Below are positions 15,540-22,902 of a stretch of DNA of 30,109 nucleotides, piece by piece. Source of the stretch: Cloacibacillus sp. (lineage in GTDB: Bacteria > Synergistota > Synergistia > Synergistales > Synergistaceae); contig NZ_JAJBUX010000077.1 of the NCBI RefSeq assembly GCF_020860125.1, forward strand, positions 1 to 30,109, given 5' to 3'. The notes under the pieces are model-generated. The model was not told the origin of the DNA and made no database searches. It saw nothing but the letters and a program-made list of their open reading frames with translations. The translations under genes were made by a program, and so were the position numbers. Within the stretch, counting starts at the first letter, position 1; each line of letters begins with the position of its first letter.

Positions 15540-15588
15540 AACCGGCTAAATGTCAATGAGAAGTTTTGCTTTAAAGTTAAAATTTAGG

Positions 15589-15637
15589 CAAAAAAACAAA
15601 AGGGGAAAACCTTTGAACGAAAGGTTTTCCCTTTTGT
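15589..15637 (-). terminator. Terminator downstream of mscL
   Basis: A long stem with one bulge pairs 15595-15614 with 15620-15637 (core GAAAACCTTT / AAAGGTTTTC). On the - strand it is followed by a run of seven Ts within TTTTGTTTTTTTGCC. It lies 25 bp beyond the zinc-ribbon stop at 15662 rather than directly after the amber stop. Confidence 0.88.
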
Positions 15638-15661
15638 TGGACCGAAAACGGCGGACGGAGT

Positions 15662-15742
15662 TTACAGCTCGGAGGTGCAGTGCGGGCAGCGGGTAGCCTT
15701 TTCGTTGATCTCCGAGAAGCAGTAGGGGCAGAGGCGCGGCGG
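15662..15742 (-). pseudogene. mscL: Zinc-ribbon tail of MscL, cut off by an in-frame TAG
   Basis: Directly after the TAG that ends the mscL frame (15745-15743), the same frame continues for 26 codons to TAA at 15664-15662. It encodes a tail with CPYC and, 11 residues later, CPHC, ending in TSEL. Many MscL proteins of Firmicutes-like and Synergistota bacteria end in just such a CPYC...EI...ATRCPHCTSEL rubredoxin-like knuckle. The codon statistics and conserved Cys pairs show recent coding history. Replacing the single TAG with GAG or CAG would give a 146-aa protein of normal length. It may be lost, or made by readthrough. Confidence 0.75.
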
Positions 15743-16102
15743 CTATTCCGGCTCCGCGGGCTTCTCCGTTCTCAGCCTGTTGGCGAATTTGACGACCATA
15801 AAGATAGCCCAGGCCTGGATGAGAAAGTTGATGACGGTGTTAATGAAGGAGCCGTAGGCGATGACGGGGATATTCTGCGCCTGCGCCTCGGCGAGCGTCG
15901 CCGCGTGGCTGCCCGAGAGGCTGATGAAAAGATTTGAAAAATCCATTCCTCCGGCCAGCAATCCGATCGGCGGCATGAGAACGTCGTTGACCAGCGAGGT
16001 GACTATCTTTCCGAAGGCCGCGCCGATGATGACGCCGACCGCCATATCCACCACATTGCCGCGCATCGCGAATTCCTTAAAGTCCTTGAGCCAACCTTTC
16101 AT
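15743..16102 (-). CDS. mscL: Large-conductance mechanosensitive channel MscL (ends at an amber codon)
   Basis: 119 aa to the TAG at 15743. It is a homopentameric inner-membrane channel that opens under osmotic downshock. The amphipathic N-terminal helix and TM1 (KEFAMRGNVVDMAVGVIIGAAFGKIVTSLVNDVLMPPIG), the periplasmic loop (about 50-75) and TM2 (YGSFINTVINFLIQAWAIFMVVKFANRL) are all present, so the channel core is intact. AGGAGG precedes ATG 16102. The cytoplasmic C-terminal helix/zinc-ribbon region is separated from the core by an in-frame TAG; E. coli MscL tolerates C-terminal truncation, so the shortened channel may still gate. Monocistronic with its own terminator. Confidence 0.92.
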   Translation of the reverse strand: MKGWLKDFKEFAMRGNVVDMAVGVIIGAAFGKIVTSLVNDVLMPPIGLLAGGMDFSNLFISLSGSHAATLAEAQAQNIPVIAYGSFINTVINFLIQAWAIFMVVKFANRLRTEKPAEPE

Positions 16103-16128
16103 AATGAGACCTCCTATAAATAATTACG

Positions 16129-16154
16129 GTGTTATAAAAATAATATAACACTGA
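16129..16154 (-). promoter_or_regulatory. Inverted repeat in the mscL promoter region
   Basis: A perfect 8-bp inverted repeat (GTGTTATA 16129-16136 / TATAACAC 16144-16151) with an AT-rich 7-nt loop, 27 bp before mscL. Its 5' side on the - strand, CAGTGTTATATTA (16154-16142), matches 12 of 13 bases of the palindrome upstream of pst. Possible operator or promoter element. Confidence 0.4.
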
Positions 16155-16277
16155 ATTGCAGCTATTTATGTGTAGTTAGCATTTTATATCAAACATATAT
16201 GCGTACAAGGGATATTTTACTGATAAAGAAAAAAGGGGCGGAGCGAGGTTCTCCGATACATATACTGCCGACGCCAC

Positions 16278-16308
16278 AAAAAGGCGAAGGGAAAAAAATC
16301 CCTTCGCC
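16278..16308 (-). terminator. Intrinsic terminator of the cupin/symporter unit
   Basis: On the - strand a perfect 10-bp stem (GGCGAAGGGA, 16308-16299 with 16292-16283) and 6-nt loop are followed by TTTTT (16282-16278). It lies about 60 bp after the cupin stop and would end the grd-like transcript. Confidence 0.9.
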
Positions 16309-16370
16309 GCAATCCGAGGTTATTATGGCTTACCGCTGCACCGGCCCCGGCGGCTTCTTAGAAACGGTGA

Positions 16371-16817
16371 TTATTCCTGGCCGGCGAGCTTGTCGCCCTT
16401 CGGCTTTACCCGCTCCCAGATCTTCGCCACCTTTTCGTCATCCCAGACAAAGCTGTCATAGGTTCTCAGCTTATTGTAGCCCCAGAAAACCCTGATAGTT
16501 TTATCTCCGTTGTTATAAATCGAATGCTTGGCATTGACCGGCATATATATAGCCGTACCGGGGCCGCACTGCTGCTCCTGGTCGTCTACCCGCACAAGAG
16601 CGGTACCTTCGATAAAATAGTACCATTCCGCCGCGTCTTTATGGTGGTGCAGAACATGTTTTTCTCCCGGGTCTAATTCATAGATGCCGAAGAACAGGTC
16701 GGGGCTGTCGGGGTCGGACAGGACTTTGAAGCGCCCCTTGTCCTCCGCAAAAATTTCCGGTATTCCCGTGTAGTCTCTCCAAGAATCTACTTCGTCTTCA
16801 TGATAGAAATACTTCAT
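16371..16817 (-). CDS. Cupin-domain protein
   Basis: 148 aa, a single small beta-barrel of the cupin_2 type. Cupin motif 1 is GEKHVLHHHKDAAEWYYFIEG with H57-H59 and E64 as metal ligands; motif 2 is GPGTAIYMPVNAKHSIYN with H98. The C-terminal 30 residues are Lys/Trp-rich with no recognised motif. Small cupins of this form are sugar or amino-acid-derivative isomerases, metal-binding sensors or dioxygenases; none can be chosen. It follows the Na+ symporter by 86 bp on the same strand and precedes a strong terminator. It is probably the last gene of the GrdE/GrdB-like block and may act on the same substrate. Confidence 0.85.
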   Translation of the reverse strand: MKYFYHEDEVDSWRDYTGIPEIFAEDKGRFKVLSDPDSPDLFFGIYELDPGEKHVLHHHKDAAEWYYFIEGTALVRVDDQEQQCGPGTAIYMPVNAKHSIYNNGDKTIRVFWGYNKLRTYDSFVWDDEKVAKIWERVKPKGDKLAGQE

Positions 16818-16903
16818 TTTTAAAAACCCTCCTGTTGTGTTTTATTGTGTTTCAAATCGCTTAACCTATTTTGTAATATCAATATAGGTGCCGTTAAAAC
16901 TCA

Positions 16904-18535
16904 TTAATGAGCGGCGACCCTTTTGAAGGCGCTGTCGAGCATCTTTATACACAGGAACATCAGGATAGTGCCGATTATTATGTATATCCAATTCACCCAT
17001 GTCCCGATACCTATTGAGAGGATCAAAGAGCCGGAGGCGCCGAGGAAACACGCTTTGAAAATGTCGGAATCGATCTTTTGCCCGCGTTCGTTAAAGCCGG
17101 GAAGCAGCGGTTTTATTGTATTTTCACCGGCGGTCATCTTGGAGACGAGGATCGTTGAAATTGCGGAAAAAGAGACTCCCCAAACTATTGGAAGCGGCAG
17201 TTTCATGCTGACGGTAATTATAGCTGTAATCGCGCCCACCAAGATGCCTGTGACGAGCCCCTTTGCCGTAGCTTTTTTCCAGAACATACAGCCCATCAGG
17301 GGGAAGAATATCGCCGAAGAATAGACATTGAAACCAAGACCGATAATTGCAATTATCCCCTTTACTTTAAGCACAAAGAATATGGAGAGCACTGCAATAA
17401 CGACGGTTATCAGGCGGCAGTACAGAAGTTTCTGTTTTTCCGTCGTATTTTTAGGGAGGGAAGGCTCAACGATATCTACCATCGTGCATAATACGGCGGT
17501 CTGCAGGTTCGAGTCGATCGTGGAAATTGTCGCCGCGAGAATTGCCGCGAGCATGAGTCCGACGAATCCCGGTGACAGCACCCGTGAGATCAGAGCGAAT
17601 ATAGCGCCGTCTTTATTGTCTCCCAATACCGACGGTTCAATCAGCATGGCGGCCGAGAGGCCGAAGAATACGACAAAACCCGCAAGCAGCACACAAAAGG
17701 TAAAACCAAACATGCTTCCGGTGACGGCGGTTTTCTCGTCCTTCGCCGTGATAAACCGAGTTAAATGCGAAACGTCGCAGCAGGCGGCAAGTACGCCTCC
17801 CAGCAGAAAACCAAACCACCATAAATTTGGCTGCAATGAAAAATACTTCGAGGCGTTTAAGGTACTGTGCAGTGCCTCCGGGGTAACGCCGCACTTTGTG
17901 ACCAGCGCATAGGGGAAGAGGAAGAAGATCAGGGGCATCATTATGCACCATTGAAGGACGTCGTTGTAGACGACGGATACAAGCCCGCCGATCGCGGTAT
18001 AGGCGACCGCGATACATACGCCCAATATCAGGGAATATTCATATGTCAGTCCATACTTCCCGAACATGAGGTGCACAAGAAGGCCGATGGCTGCCATATT
18101 GCTGCTCAATATTGACAGGGACATCCATGTGCCGCCGAGCCCCACTAATTTTTTTAGTGTTTTTGACTCAAATCGTCTTAAAAAAATATCACCGGCGCTG
18201 CGAATTTCAATGGAATTTGAACACTTTTTGATCTTTCTCGCAATGCCGGACATGACCGCGATCCAGGCCCCCAGACTGTAGCACTGGCTGGAGATCAGCA
18301 CGGACGCGCCGTTGACGTACGCTCCCGCGCTGTATCCTACCAGAGCGGAGGAGCCCTTCATGGTCGCTCCCTGAGTGCATAATGTCGAGAAGATCCCGAA
18401 GGATTTTCCGCCAAGAAGGAAATCGTCGCCCCCCTTTGTCTTTCTCACACTCTGATATATACCGTTAGCTATGATTACGAAGAAATAAAAAACAATCACC
18501 CATAGGTCTAAAGAGGTTACTCTTAGGTAAGACAT
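16904..18535 (-). CDS. Sodium:solute symporter (SSS family)
   Basis: 543 aa from ATG 18535; AAAGGAG at 18551-18545 gives 9-nt spacing, while the in-frame ATG 18544 directly abuts that site. About 13 membrane helices. Family features include the first-helix VRKTKGGDDFLLGGKSFG, TQGATMKGSSALVGYSAGAYVNGA in the Na+/substrate region, and LAAILAATISTIDSNLQTA, the helix with the Na2-site Ser/Thr residues. SSS carriers import sugars, amino acids, betaines or organic acids with Na+. It lies directly behind an AraC regulator and the component-B reductase pair, so it is probably the uptake system for the substrate of that reductase. Substrate unknown. Confidence 0.9.
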   Translation of the reverse strand: MSYLRVTSLDLWVIVFYFFVIIANGIYQSVRKTKGGDDFLLGGKSFGIFSTLCTQGATMKGSSALVGYSAGAYVNGASVLISSQCYSLGAWIAVMSGIARKIKKCSNSIEIRSAGDIFLRRFESKTLKKLVGLGGTWMSLSILSSNMAAIGLLVHLMFGKYGLTYEYSLILGVCIAVAYTAIGGLVSVVYNDVLQWCIMMPLIFFLFPYALVTKCGVTPEALHSTLNASKYFSLQPNLWWFGFLLGGVLAACCDVSHLTRFITAKDEKTAVTGSMFGFTFCVLLAGFVVFFGLSAAMLIEPSVLGDNKDGAIFALISRVLSPGFVGLMLAAILAATISTIDSNLQTAVLCTMVDIVEPSLPKNTTEKQKLLYCRLITVVIAVLSIFFVLKVKGIIAIIGLGFNVYSSAIFFPLMGCMFWKKATAKGLVTGILVGAITAIITVSMKLPLPIVWGVSFSAISTILVSKMTAGENTIKPLLPGFNERGQKIDSDIFKACFLGASGSLILSIGIGTWVNWIYIIIGTILMFLCIKMLDSAFKRVAAH

Positions 18536-18641
18536 AGATATCATCTCCTTTAATATTGGTGTTTTAATGCCTCTTGTTTATGCAAGCGGCAAAAGCAAAG
18601 TACGCAGCAGACATTTCCCGCTATTTTTCAGGGCTGATTTC

Positions 18642-19460
18642 CTAAGTCCCGCGGCAGACATTCCCGTAGCGGTTGGGGTTGACTCCGGTTATCTTCAGGA
18701 AGGTCTTTGAAAAATGGCTCTGGTCGGTGAAGCCGAGCTCGTAGGTTATCTGAAGCAGCGGAAGTCCCTCCGCCATCATCTCCTTCGCCCTGTTCACGCG
18801 GAGCTGGTTTATATAGGCGTGCGGAGAGAGGCCGACCTCTTCCTTAAAGAGCCTCATGAGATAAAAGGGGCTGATGTGGGCGATCTCCGCCAGCTCTTCG
18901 ATGTTGGGCACGGAGGCGAAGTTATCCTTCAGATATTCCTTCACGGCAAGGATGTGCGACGATTTTACGATCATCCTCGAGATTGTATTGCCGGCCATCT
19001 TTGAGAGAAGCAGCTCCGAGCTTTTGATGATGTCGCTGATATCAGACTCGGAGCCCGCTTCGACGCCGCGCTGGATATTCAGGTAGCTCTCCCAGAGCGC
19101 GGGATCGGAGAAGCATGATACAGAGGCTTTTTCGTTCTCAACGGCTCTCTTTGCCTCTCCGGACAGGCCCTCTTCCTTGACAAAGACGGTCCTGTAAGAG
19201 CATTCTCCCATTTGTGAGGAGAGATTGAAGCTGTGCGGCACCTCCGGCCCCAGGATGAGGAAGTCTCCCGGTTTCAGGTCCAGCCGGAAATCACGGAAGT
19301 TCATCGGCAGAATGCCGCTCTCCACGATGCTGATGGTGTAGCCGTGATGCAGATGCGAGGAGTCGCGCGAGGGCGGCAGATTTTTCGCCGTCAAAAAGTC
19401 CAGGCATTGAAGCGGTTTTCTGCTCCAAAGTTTTCTGATGGCCCTATTTTTTTCTTTCAT
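18642..19460 (-). CDS. AraC-family transcriptional regulator with cupin sensor domain
   Basis: 272 aa from ATG 19460, which has GGGGGG 7 nt upstream; GTG 19466 is too close to it. The N-terminal cupin sensor (about 15-110) includes HHGYTISIVESGILPMNFR and LKPGDFLILGPEVPHSFN. The C-terminal double HTH (about 170-270) has IEELAEIAHISPFYLMRLFKEEVGLSPHAYINQLRVNRAKEMM and ITYELGFTDQSHFSKTFLKITGVNPNRY. It is 61 bp downstream of the GrdB-like gene across a GC hairpin, and 106 bp upstream of the symporter, so it is likely the local regulator of this catabolic block. Ligand unknown. Confidence 0.93.
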   Translation of the reverse strand: MKEKNRAIRKLWSRKPLQCLDFLTAKNLPPSRDSSHLHHGYTISIVESGILPMNFRDFRLDLKPGDFLILGPEVPHSFNLSSQMGECSYRTVFVKEEGLSGEAKRAVENEKASVSCFSDPALWESYLNIQRGVEAGSESDISDIIKSSELLLSKMAGNTISRMIVKSSHILAVKEYLKDNFASVPNIEELAEIAHISPFYLMRLFKEEVGLSPHAYINQLRVNRAKEMMAEGLPLLQITYELGFTDQSHFSKTFLKITGVNPNRYGNVCRGT

Positions 19461-19489
19461 CTGCACGCCCCCCTTTTTTTGAACAAAGG

Positions 19490-19518
19490 CCGCCCGCCGG
19501 CATCGCTCCGGCAGGCGG
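19490..19518 (-). other. GC stem-loop between the grdB-like and AraC genes
   Basis: An 11-bp stem with one G-T wobble (CCGCCCGCCGG 19490-19500 with CCGGCAGGCGG 19508-19518) sits 3 bp after the grdB-like stop. On the - strand only CCTTTGTTC follows, so termination should be partial. It may separate high reductase expression from low regulator/transporter expression. Confidence 0.55.
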
Positions 19519-19521
19519 AAG

Positions 19522-20799
19522 TTATTTGGCTACCTTCTCCAGCGCCTCAAGAATGAGGGCCCGGCGCTCGTTATATTCGGCGCCGCCGTCCTCGCTGGGA
19601 TTAGCCAGCGGATGTGGTATCGCCACTCCGTGGACGACGCGGTTGCTTCCGAATGTATGGGCGATCGGGTCTATCGCCGTGATATGGGCGCAGGGTATCC
19701 CCTTGCGCTCCACCTCTTTGGTTATCGCTGCGCCGCAGCGGGTGCATGAGCCTCAGGTGGAGACCATGATCGCGGCGTCGACGCCGGCTTTGCTCAGCGT
19801 CTCCGCGATGCCGCGGCCGAAGGCTTCGCCGTTGAGCAGCGACGCTCCGGTGCCGGCGGTGGTGTAGTAATACTCATGCAGCTTGCCGATGACGCCCTCT
19901 TTTTCCAGGCCGCGCATGACGTCCACGGGCACGATGCGGTTGGGGTCGGCATTGGCGAAGCTGGTGTCGTACCCGCCGTGTATCGAGATGACGGCGCCCG
20001 GCTCGAGGCGCTCCGCGCCGTCAATCGGGTAGACGCCGTATTTGGTTGCGGAGGAGCTCTCTATCTTGTCGGGATTTCCCGCCGGTACGATGCCGCCGGT
20101 ATTGAGCAGCGCGACCGTCGCCTTGCTCAGGTCGCCGACGGCTTTGGCGACGGCCACCTTCTCGGGAATGGCCTGAAGGTATTCCGAGGTGAAAGGCTCG
20201 CCCTTCATCTTTTTAAGAAGCATCTCCACGGCCCGCTTGCCGCCGTTTTCTTCGCGGAAAAAGTTGTTCCTGATGTGACGGTGGAAGTAGTTCTCTTCCG
20301 CCGCGGAGCCTAGCTCCCTCTTCTCCAGCAGCTTCTCCGCGAGCTTTGCCATATCTTCGAGCGCCGGTTTGATGGCGCGCGCCGAATTGCCCGTCTTGAC
20401 GATATACATCTCGTCGCGGAACATCTCCACGGCGGGGCTCTCGAAATTCATACCGGCGACTCCGGGAATCCCAAGCGTTTCATGCGCCAGCCTGATCACA
20501 TGGCCGCAGGCGAAGCCGTATCTTCCGGCGTAGAACGACGGTCCGGCGATGATGATGTCCGGCCGGTATTCATCGAGCGCCTTTTTGAAATCGGCGAGCA
20601 CCGCGTCGGTATGTTCCGCGAAATAATTGTCGCCGCAGACGTAGGTGGCGCAGATTCGGGCTTTGCCGTCAAGGAGCTTGTCCAGCTGTGCGCCGGGGCC
20701 GACAGCTCCCGCCACCAGCTTCGGTTCAAAGTCGGCCTTGTCCTCGCCGCCGATACCCGCGAAGAACTGGTTTATATAGTGAAGGATCTTATATGTCAT
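19522..20799 (-). CDS. grdB: GrdB-like selenoprotein, glycine/sarcosine/betaine reductase component B subunit (in-frame TGA = Sec349)
   Basis: A single gene of 425 residues read through TGA at 19755-19753. Upstream of the TGA the frame encodes the family N-terminus (KILHYINQFFAGIGGEDKAD), VCGDNYFAEH and GPSFYAGRYGFACG. After it the frame continues GSCTRC..., giving the redox motif UxxCxxC with U349, C352 and C355, as in GrdB, GrdF and GrdH. Without readthrough both halves would be meaningless. In the known pathway this subunit, with the pyruvoyl-containing GrdE product, binds the amine substrate and passes a carboxymethyl group to selenoprotein GrdA. The upstream GrdE-like gene ends 12 bp earlier. 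The symbol denotes family, not substrate; GrdA, GrdC, GrdD and thioredoxin are not in this window. Confidence 0.95.
19726..19755 (-). promoter_or_regulatory. SECIS-like hairpin after the selenocysteine TGA
   Basis: Twelve bases after the TGA, the - strand has a perfect 6-bp GC stem with a 3-nt loop (CGCTGC-GGC-GCAGCG, 19740-19726). Bacterial SECIS elements lie within the first 40 nt after UGA, so position fits; loop sequences vary between species. It also encodes the RCGAA residues. Confidence 0.6.
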
Positions 20800-20811
20800 C
20801 CGAAAGCCCCC

Positions 20812-22119
20812 TTATATCCAATCCGCGGAGAGGCGGCTAATGCCCGCCTGCGCGCAGGAACATGGTATATGGATGAGCTCGGTGTAAAAATGCTCCGGCT
20901 CCTCCGGCCCGCGGCCGATCGCCGCCCTCACAAGCTCAAGCGAGGCTGGGTTTCCGATCAGCGCCTCAAGCCTTTCCGGTATGGCGAGCAGCTGGTGCGT
21001 GTTGCCGACGCTGACCATCGCGTCGCACTCCGGCACCCAGTCGGCGAGGCCGGGGCTTTTTCCGTCGCGGCCGCCGAGCTCGTCGGAGATGATGACGGTT
21101 TTTACGCCCGCCTCCTCAAGATTCTTAACGTTAAGCATAATATCCTCGTCTGGATTGCCGTGTCCCTCAGTGACGAGGACCGCCCCCTCCGCCCCGATGA
21201 GCTTTGCGAGCTTGGCGGTAAAGAGGCTCGCGCGCTGCTTGCCCTCCAGCGTCGTCACCTCGTTGTGCAGGATCACGCCGAGGAAGCGGAGACGTTTCCC
21301 GTGCTGCTCGAAAAATTCCTCGATCACGGGGCTGTTCTGCACCTCGTACATATACTGCTTGTCCGAACATACGGTGCAGTGGGCGCCGAGGAAGGTCGTC
21401 ACCGCTCCGTCGAGAATCTCGTTGGGGTGTAGCATCGTCGGGATCATCGTCGTTCCCGCGAGCTGCCCGTAGACGTGGAAGTCGATTATCTCGGGATTCT
21501 GTCCCAGCATCTGCATCACATAAACGACGCCTGGCAGCTTTTCGTCTGCCGGCGCCAGTTCATAACGCCTGACCTCGTCGGCTTTGATATCCGCGCAGCG
21601 TTCCGCGAGATAGGCGGCGAGTCGGAAAGAGGCGAAGCGGCAGGCCTCGTCCGTTGAAAGAGTCTCATCCTTGAGCCTCTCCGGCCTCACATGGGCCTCC
21701 AGCACCAGATTGAAGGTCTTTGAAAATGGCGTATATTCGGCGGCGGGACCGCTCATATCCACGAGTCCGCCCGTGCGGCACTTTAAGCCTTCGTCGCCGC
21801 TTTCGGTCACTAGCACCGCGCAGTTTTTCAGCGCCAGCGTCGCGCCGATACCGGCCTGTTTCATCCCGCCGACAATGCCGGGAAAGACCGCGCCCTCCGA
21901 AGAGAGCTTGCACCTTGGCTCGATGGCGGCCTTGACCGGGATGATCCTGACATTCTCTCCGGGGCGTGCGATATGCAGAGAAAAGCCCGCAACCACGGGA
22001 AAGTCACCGCATGACGCTATGGCCTCGTCCCTATTGACATAAAGGACGCCGTCTTTGACGGTGGTCTTTTCTCCCCACTCAAGGCCCCTGATGTTTATCT
22101 TATGAAGATCTAGTTTCAA
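20812..22119 (-). CDS. grdE: GrdE-like proprotein, glycine/sarcosine/betaine reductase component B alpha/beta precursor
   Basis: 435 aa from TTG 22119, chosen for GGGGAGG 6 nt upstream and because the family N-terminus (MKLDLHKINIRG) then starts at once; the frame to 22173 lacks a site. Family features are HPNEILDGAVTTFLGAHCTVCSDKQYMYEVQNSPVIEE (about 231-265), GVVYVMQMLG and HGNPDEDIM. GrdE-type proproteins are cleaved at an internal Cys near residue 240 to form a pyruvoyl-containing subunit that makes a Schiff base with the substrate amine; C248 and C251 are the candidates here. It is the first gene of the block, with grdB-like 12 bp downstream. The divergent residues around the site leave the substrate open. 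Confidence 0.92.
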   Translation of the reverse strand: MKLDLHKINIRGLEWGEKTTVKDGVLYVNRDEAIASCGDFPVVAGFSLHIARPGENVRIIPVKAAIEPRCKLSSEGAVFPGIVGGMKQAGIGATLALKNCAVLVTESGDEGLKCRTGGLVDMSGPAAEYTPFSKTFNLVLEAHVRPERLKDETLSTDEACRFASFRLAAYLAERCADIKADEVRRYELAPADEKLPGVVYVMQMLGQNPEIIDFHVYGQLAGTTMIPTMLHPNEILDGAVTTFLGAHCTVCSDKQYMYEVQNSPVIEEFFEQHGKRLRFLGVILHNEVTTLEGKQRASLFTAKLAKLIGAEGAVLVTEGHGNPDEDIMLNVKNLEEAGVKTVIISDELGGRDGKSPGLADWVPECDAMVSVGNTHQLLAIPERLEALIGNPASLELVRAAIGRGPEEPEHFYTELIHIPCSCAQAGISRLSADWI

Positions 22120-22428
22120 AACGACCCTCCCCTTTTCTATGCTCCCGCCATGCCGGCGTATGACGAAAGACACCGTTATAAGAACTCCGCTACTATATTA
22201 AAGTACGGGGACGGCCGAGGTCTTGTAAAAAAATGCAATAAAAATAATAGATGAAACAATTTTTTATAGACGGGCAAAAAATTTTTAATAAATCTATCTT
22301 ATTGCAGGCAGAGGACTATCGTGATGGCCTAACAGGGGCTTTTATACGAGGTAATTAATAAAATAAAAGATATTATCTTAATATTAAATGAAGTATAGAT
22401 AAAAGAAGAGAGATTTCTCTTCTTTTAT
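22120..22428. other. Intergenic region upstream of the grd-like operon
   Basis: 309 bp without a convincing gene. The part 22230-22400 is very AT-rich and contains runs of A/T and a small palindrome AAGATATTATCTT (22367-22379). No promoter with both boxes, leader peptide or riboswitch was recognised. The operon promoter must be here or just upstream. Confidence 0.4.
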
Positions 22429-22429
22429 C
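22398..22429 (-). terminator. Stem-loop at the stop of the Cys-rich gene
   Basis: A perfect 14-bp stem (GATAAAAGAAGAGA 22398-22411 / 22416-22429), loop of 4, whose right arm includes the last stop base. The tail on the - strand (TATACTTCATTT) is U-rich but not a pure U-run. Confidence 0.65.
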
Positions 22430-22782
22430 TATCCGTTACACCCGGTACAACCGCCGCAGGCGTCGGTGCGGAGGCCGGAACAGCCCTCCGGTTTTGCCCC
22501 GGGACGCGGCCCGTGATGGCAGCCTCCGCCCTCCGTCATCATCTCGTATACCGGCAGGTAAATAGAAATGATGGCTTCGACATTCTCACGGCAGCCGCGC
22601 CCTGAGGGGTTGCGCGACGCGCATTCGTTGTCCTCGCAGAGCGGCACGGCCTTGGCCATCGCCTCGTAGCTGTGAGCGCCCTCCATCATCGCGTTGAGGA
22701 TCATATTTTTCGTGGTTCCCGTGACGGTGCAGACGGGCGTGTCGGCCCGCGCGTCGCGCCAGAGACTCTCCAAATCTATCAT
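22429..22782 (-). CDS. Cysteine-rich small protein, possible Fe-S or metal binder
   Basis: 117 aa from ATG 22782; ATG 22791 is in frame but only 2 nt from AGGAAGG, so the downstream start is preferred without certainty. Nine cysteines. The middle (TKNMILNAMMEGAHSYEAMAKAVPLCEDNEC ... GCRENVEAIISIYLPVYE) recalls the helical BFD-like [2Fe-2S] fold in shape: a short helix, a SYEAMAK helix, then Cys and a C-terminal helix. The tail is Gly/Cys/His-rich (GGGCHHG, GCSG, ACGGCTGCNG), suitable for metal or cluster binding. No signal peptide. Family not recognised with confidence. It ends in a TAG inside a terminator hairpin and is separate from the grd-like block. Confidence 0.7.
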   Translation of the reverse strand: MIDLESLWRDARADTPVCTVTGTTKNMILNAMMEGAHSYEAMAKAVPLCEDNECASRNPSGRGCRENVEAIISIYLPVYEMMTEGGGCHHGPRPGAKPEGCSGLRTDACGGCTGCNG

Positions 22783-22902
22783 AAAACTCATTCCCTTCCT
22801 GTGTTTTTTCTATTATAGCCTATCGGCGGTATGGGTTGACCCGCAGCTCCATAACCTTTATAAATATGAGACCGGTAACCGCCATAAAAGGAGGCGAACT
22901 CA

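Noticed and set aside
15743..15745. Pyrrolysine at the mscL TAG
   Set aside because: TAG is used as a normal terminator for several unrelated genes in the window, and no Pyl gene is seen; nonsense mutation or suppression is more likely.
22145..22165. GG-N10-GC pattern suggesting a sigma-54 promoter of the grd-like operon
   Set aside because: Only the invariant dinucleotides match; the rest is far from TGGCAC-N5-TTGC and it lies too near the start codon.
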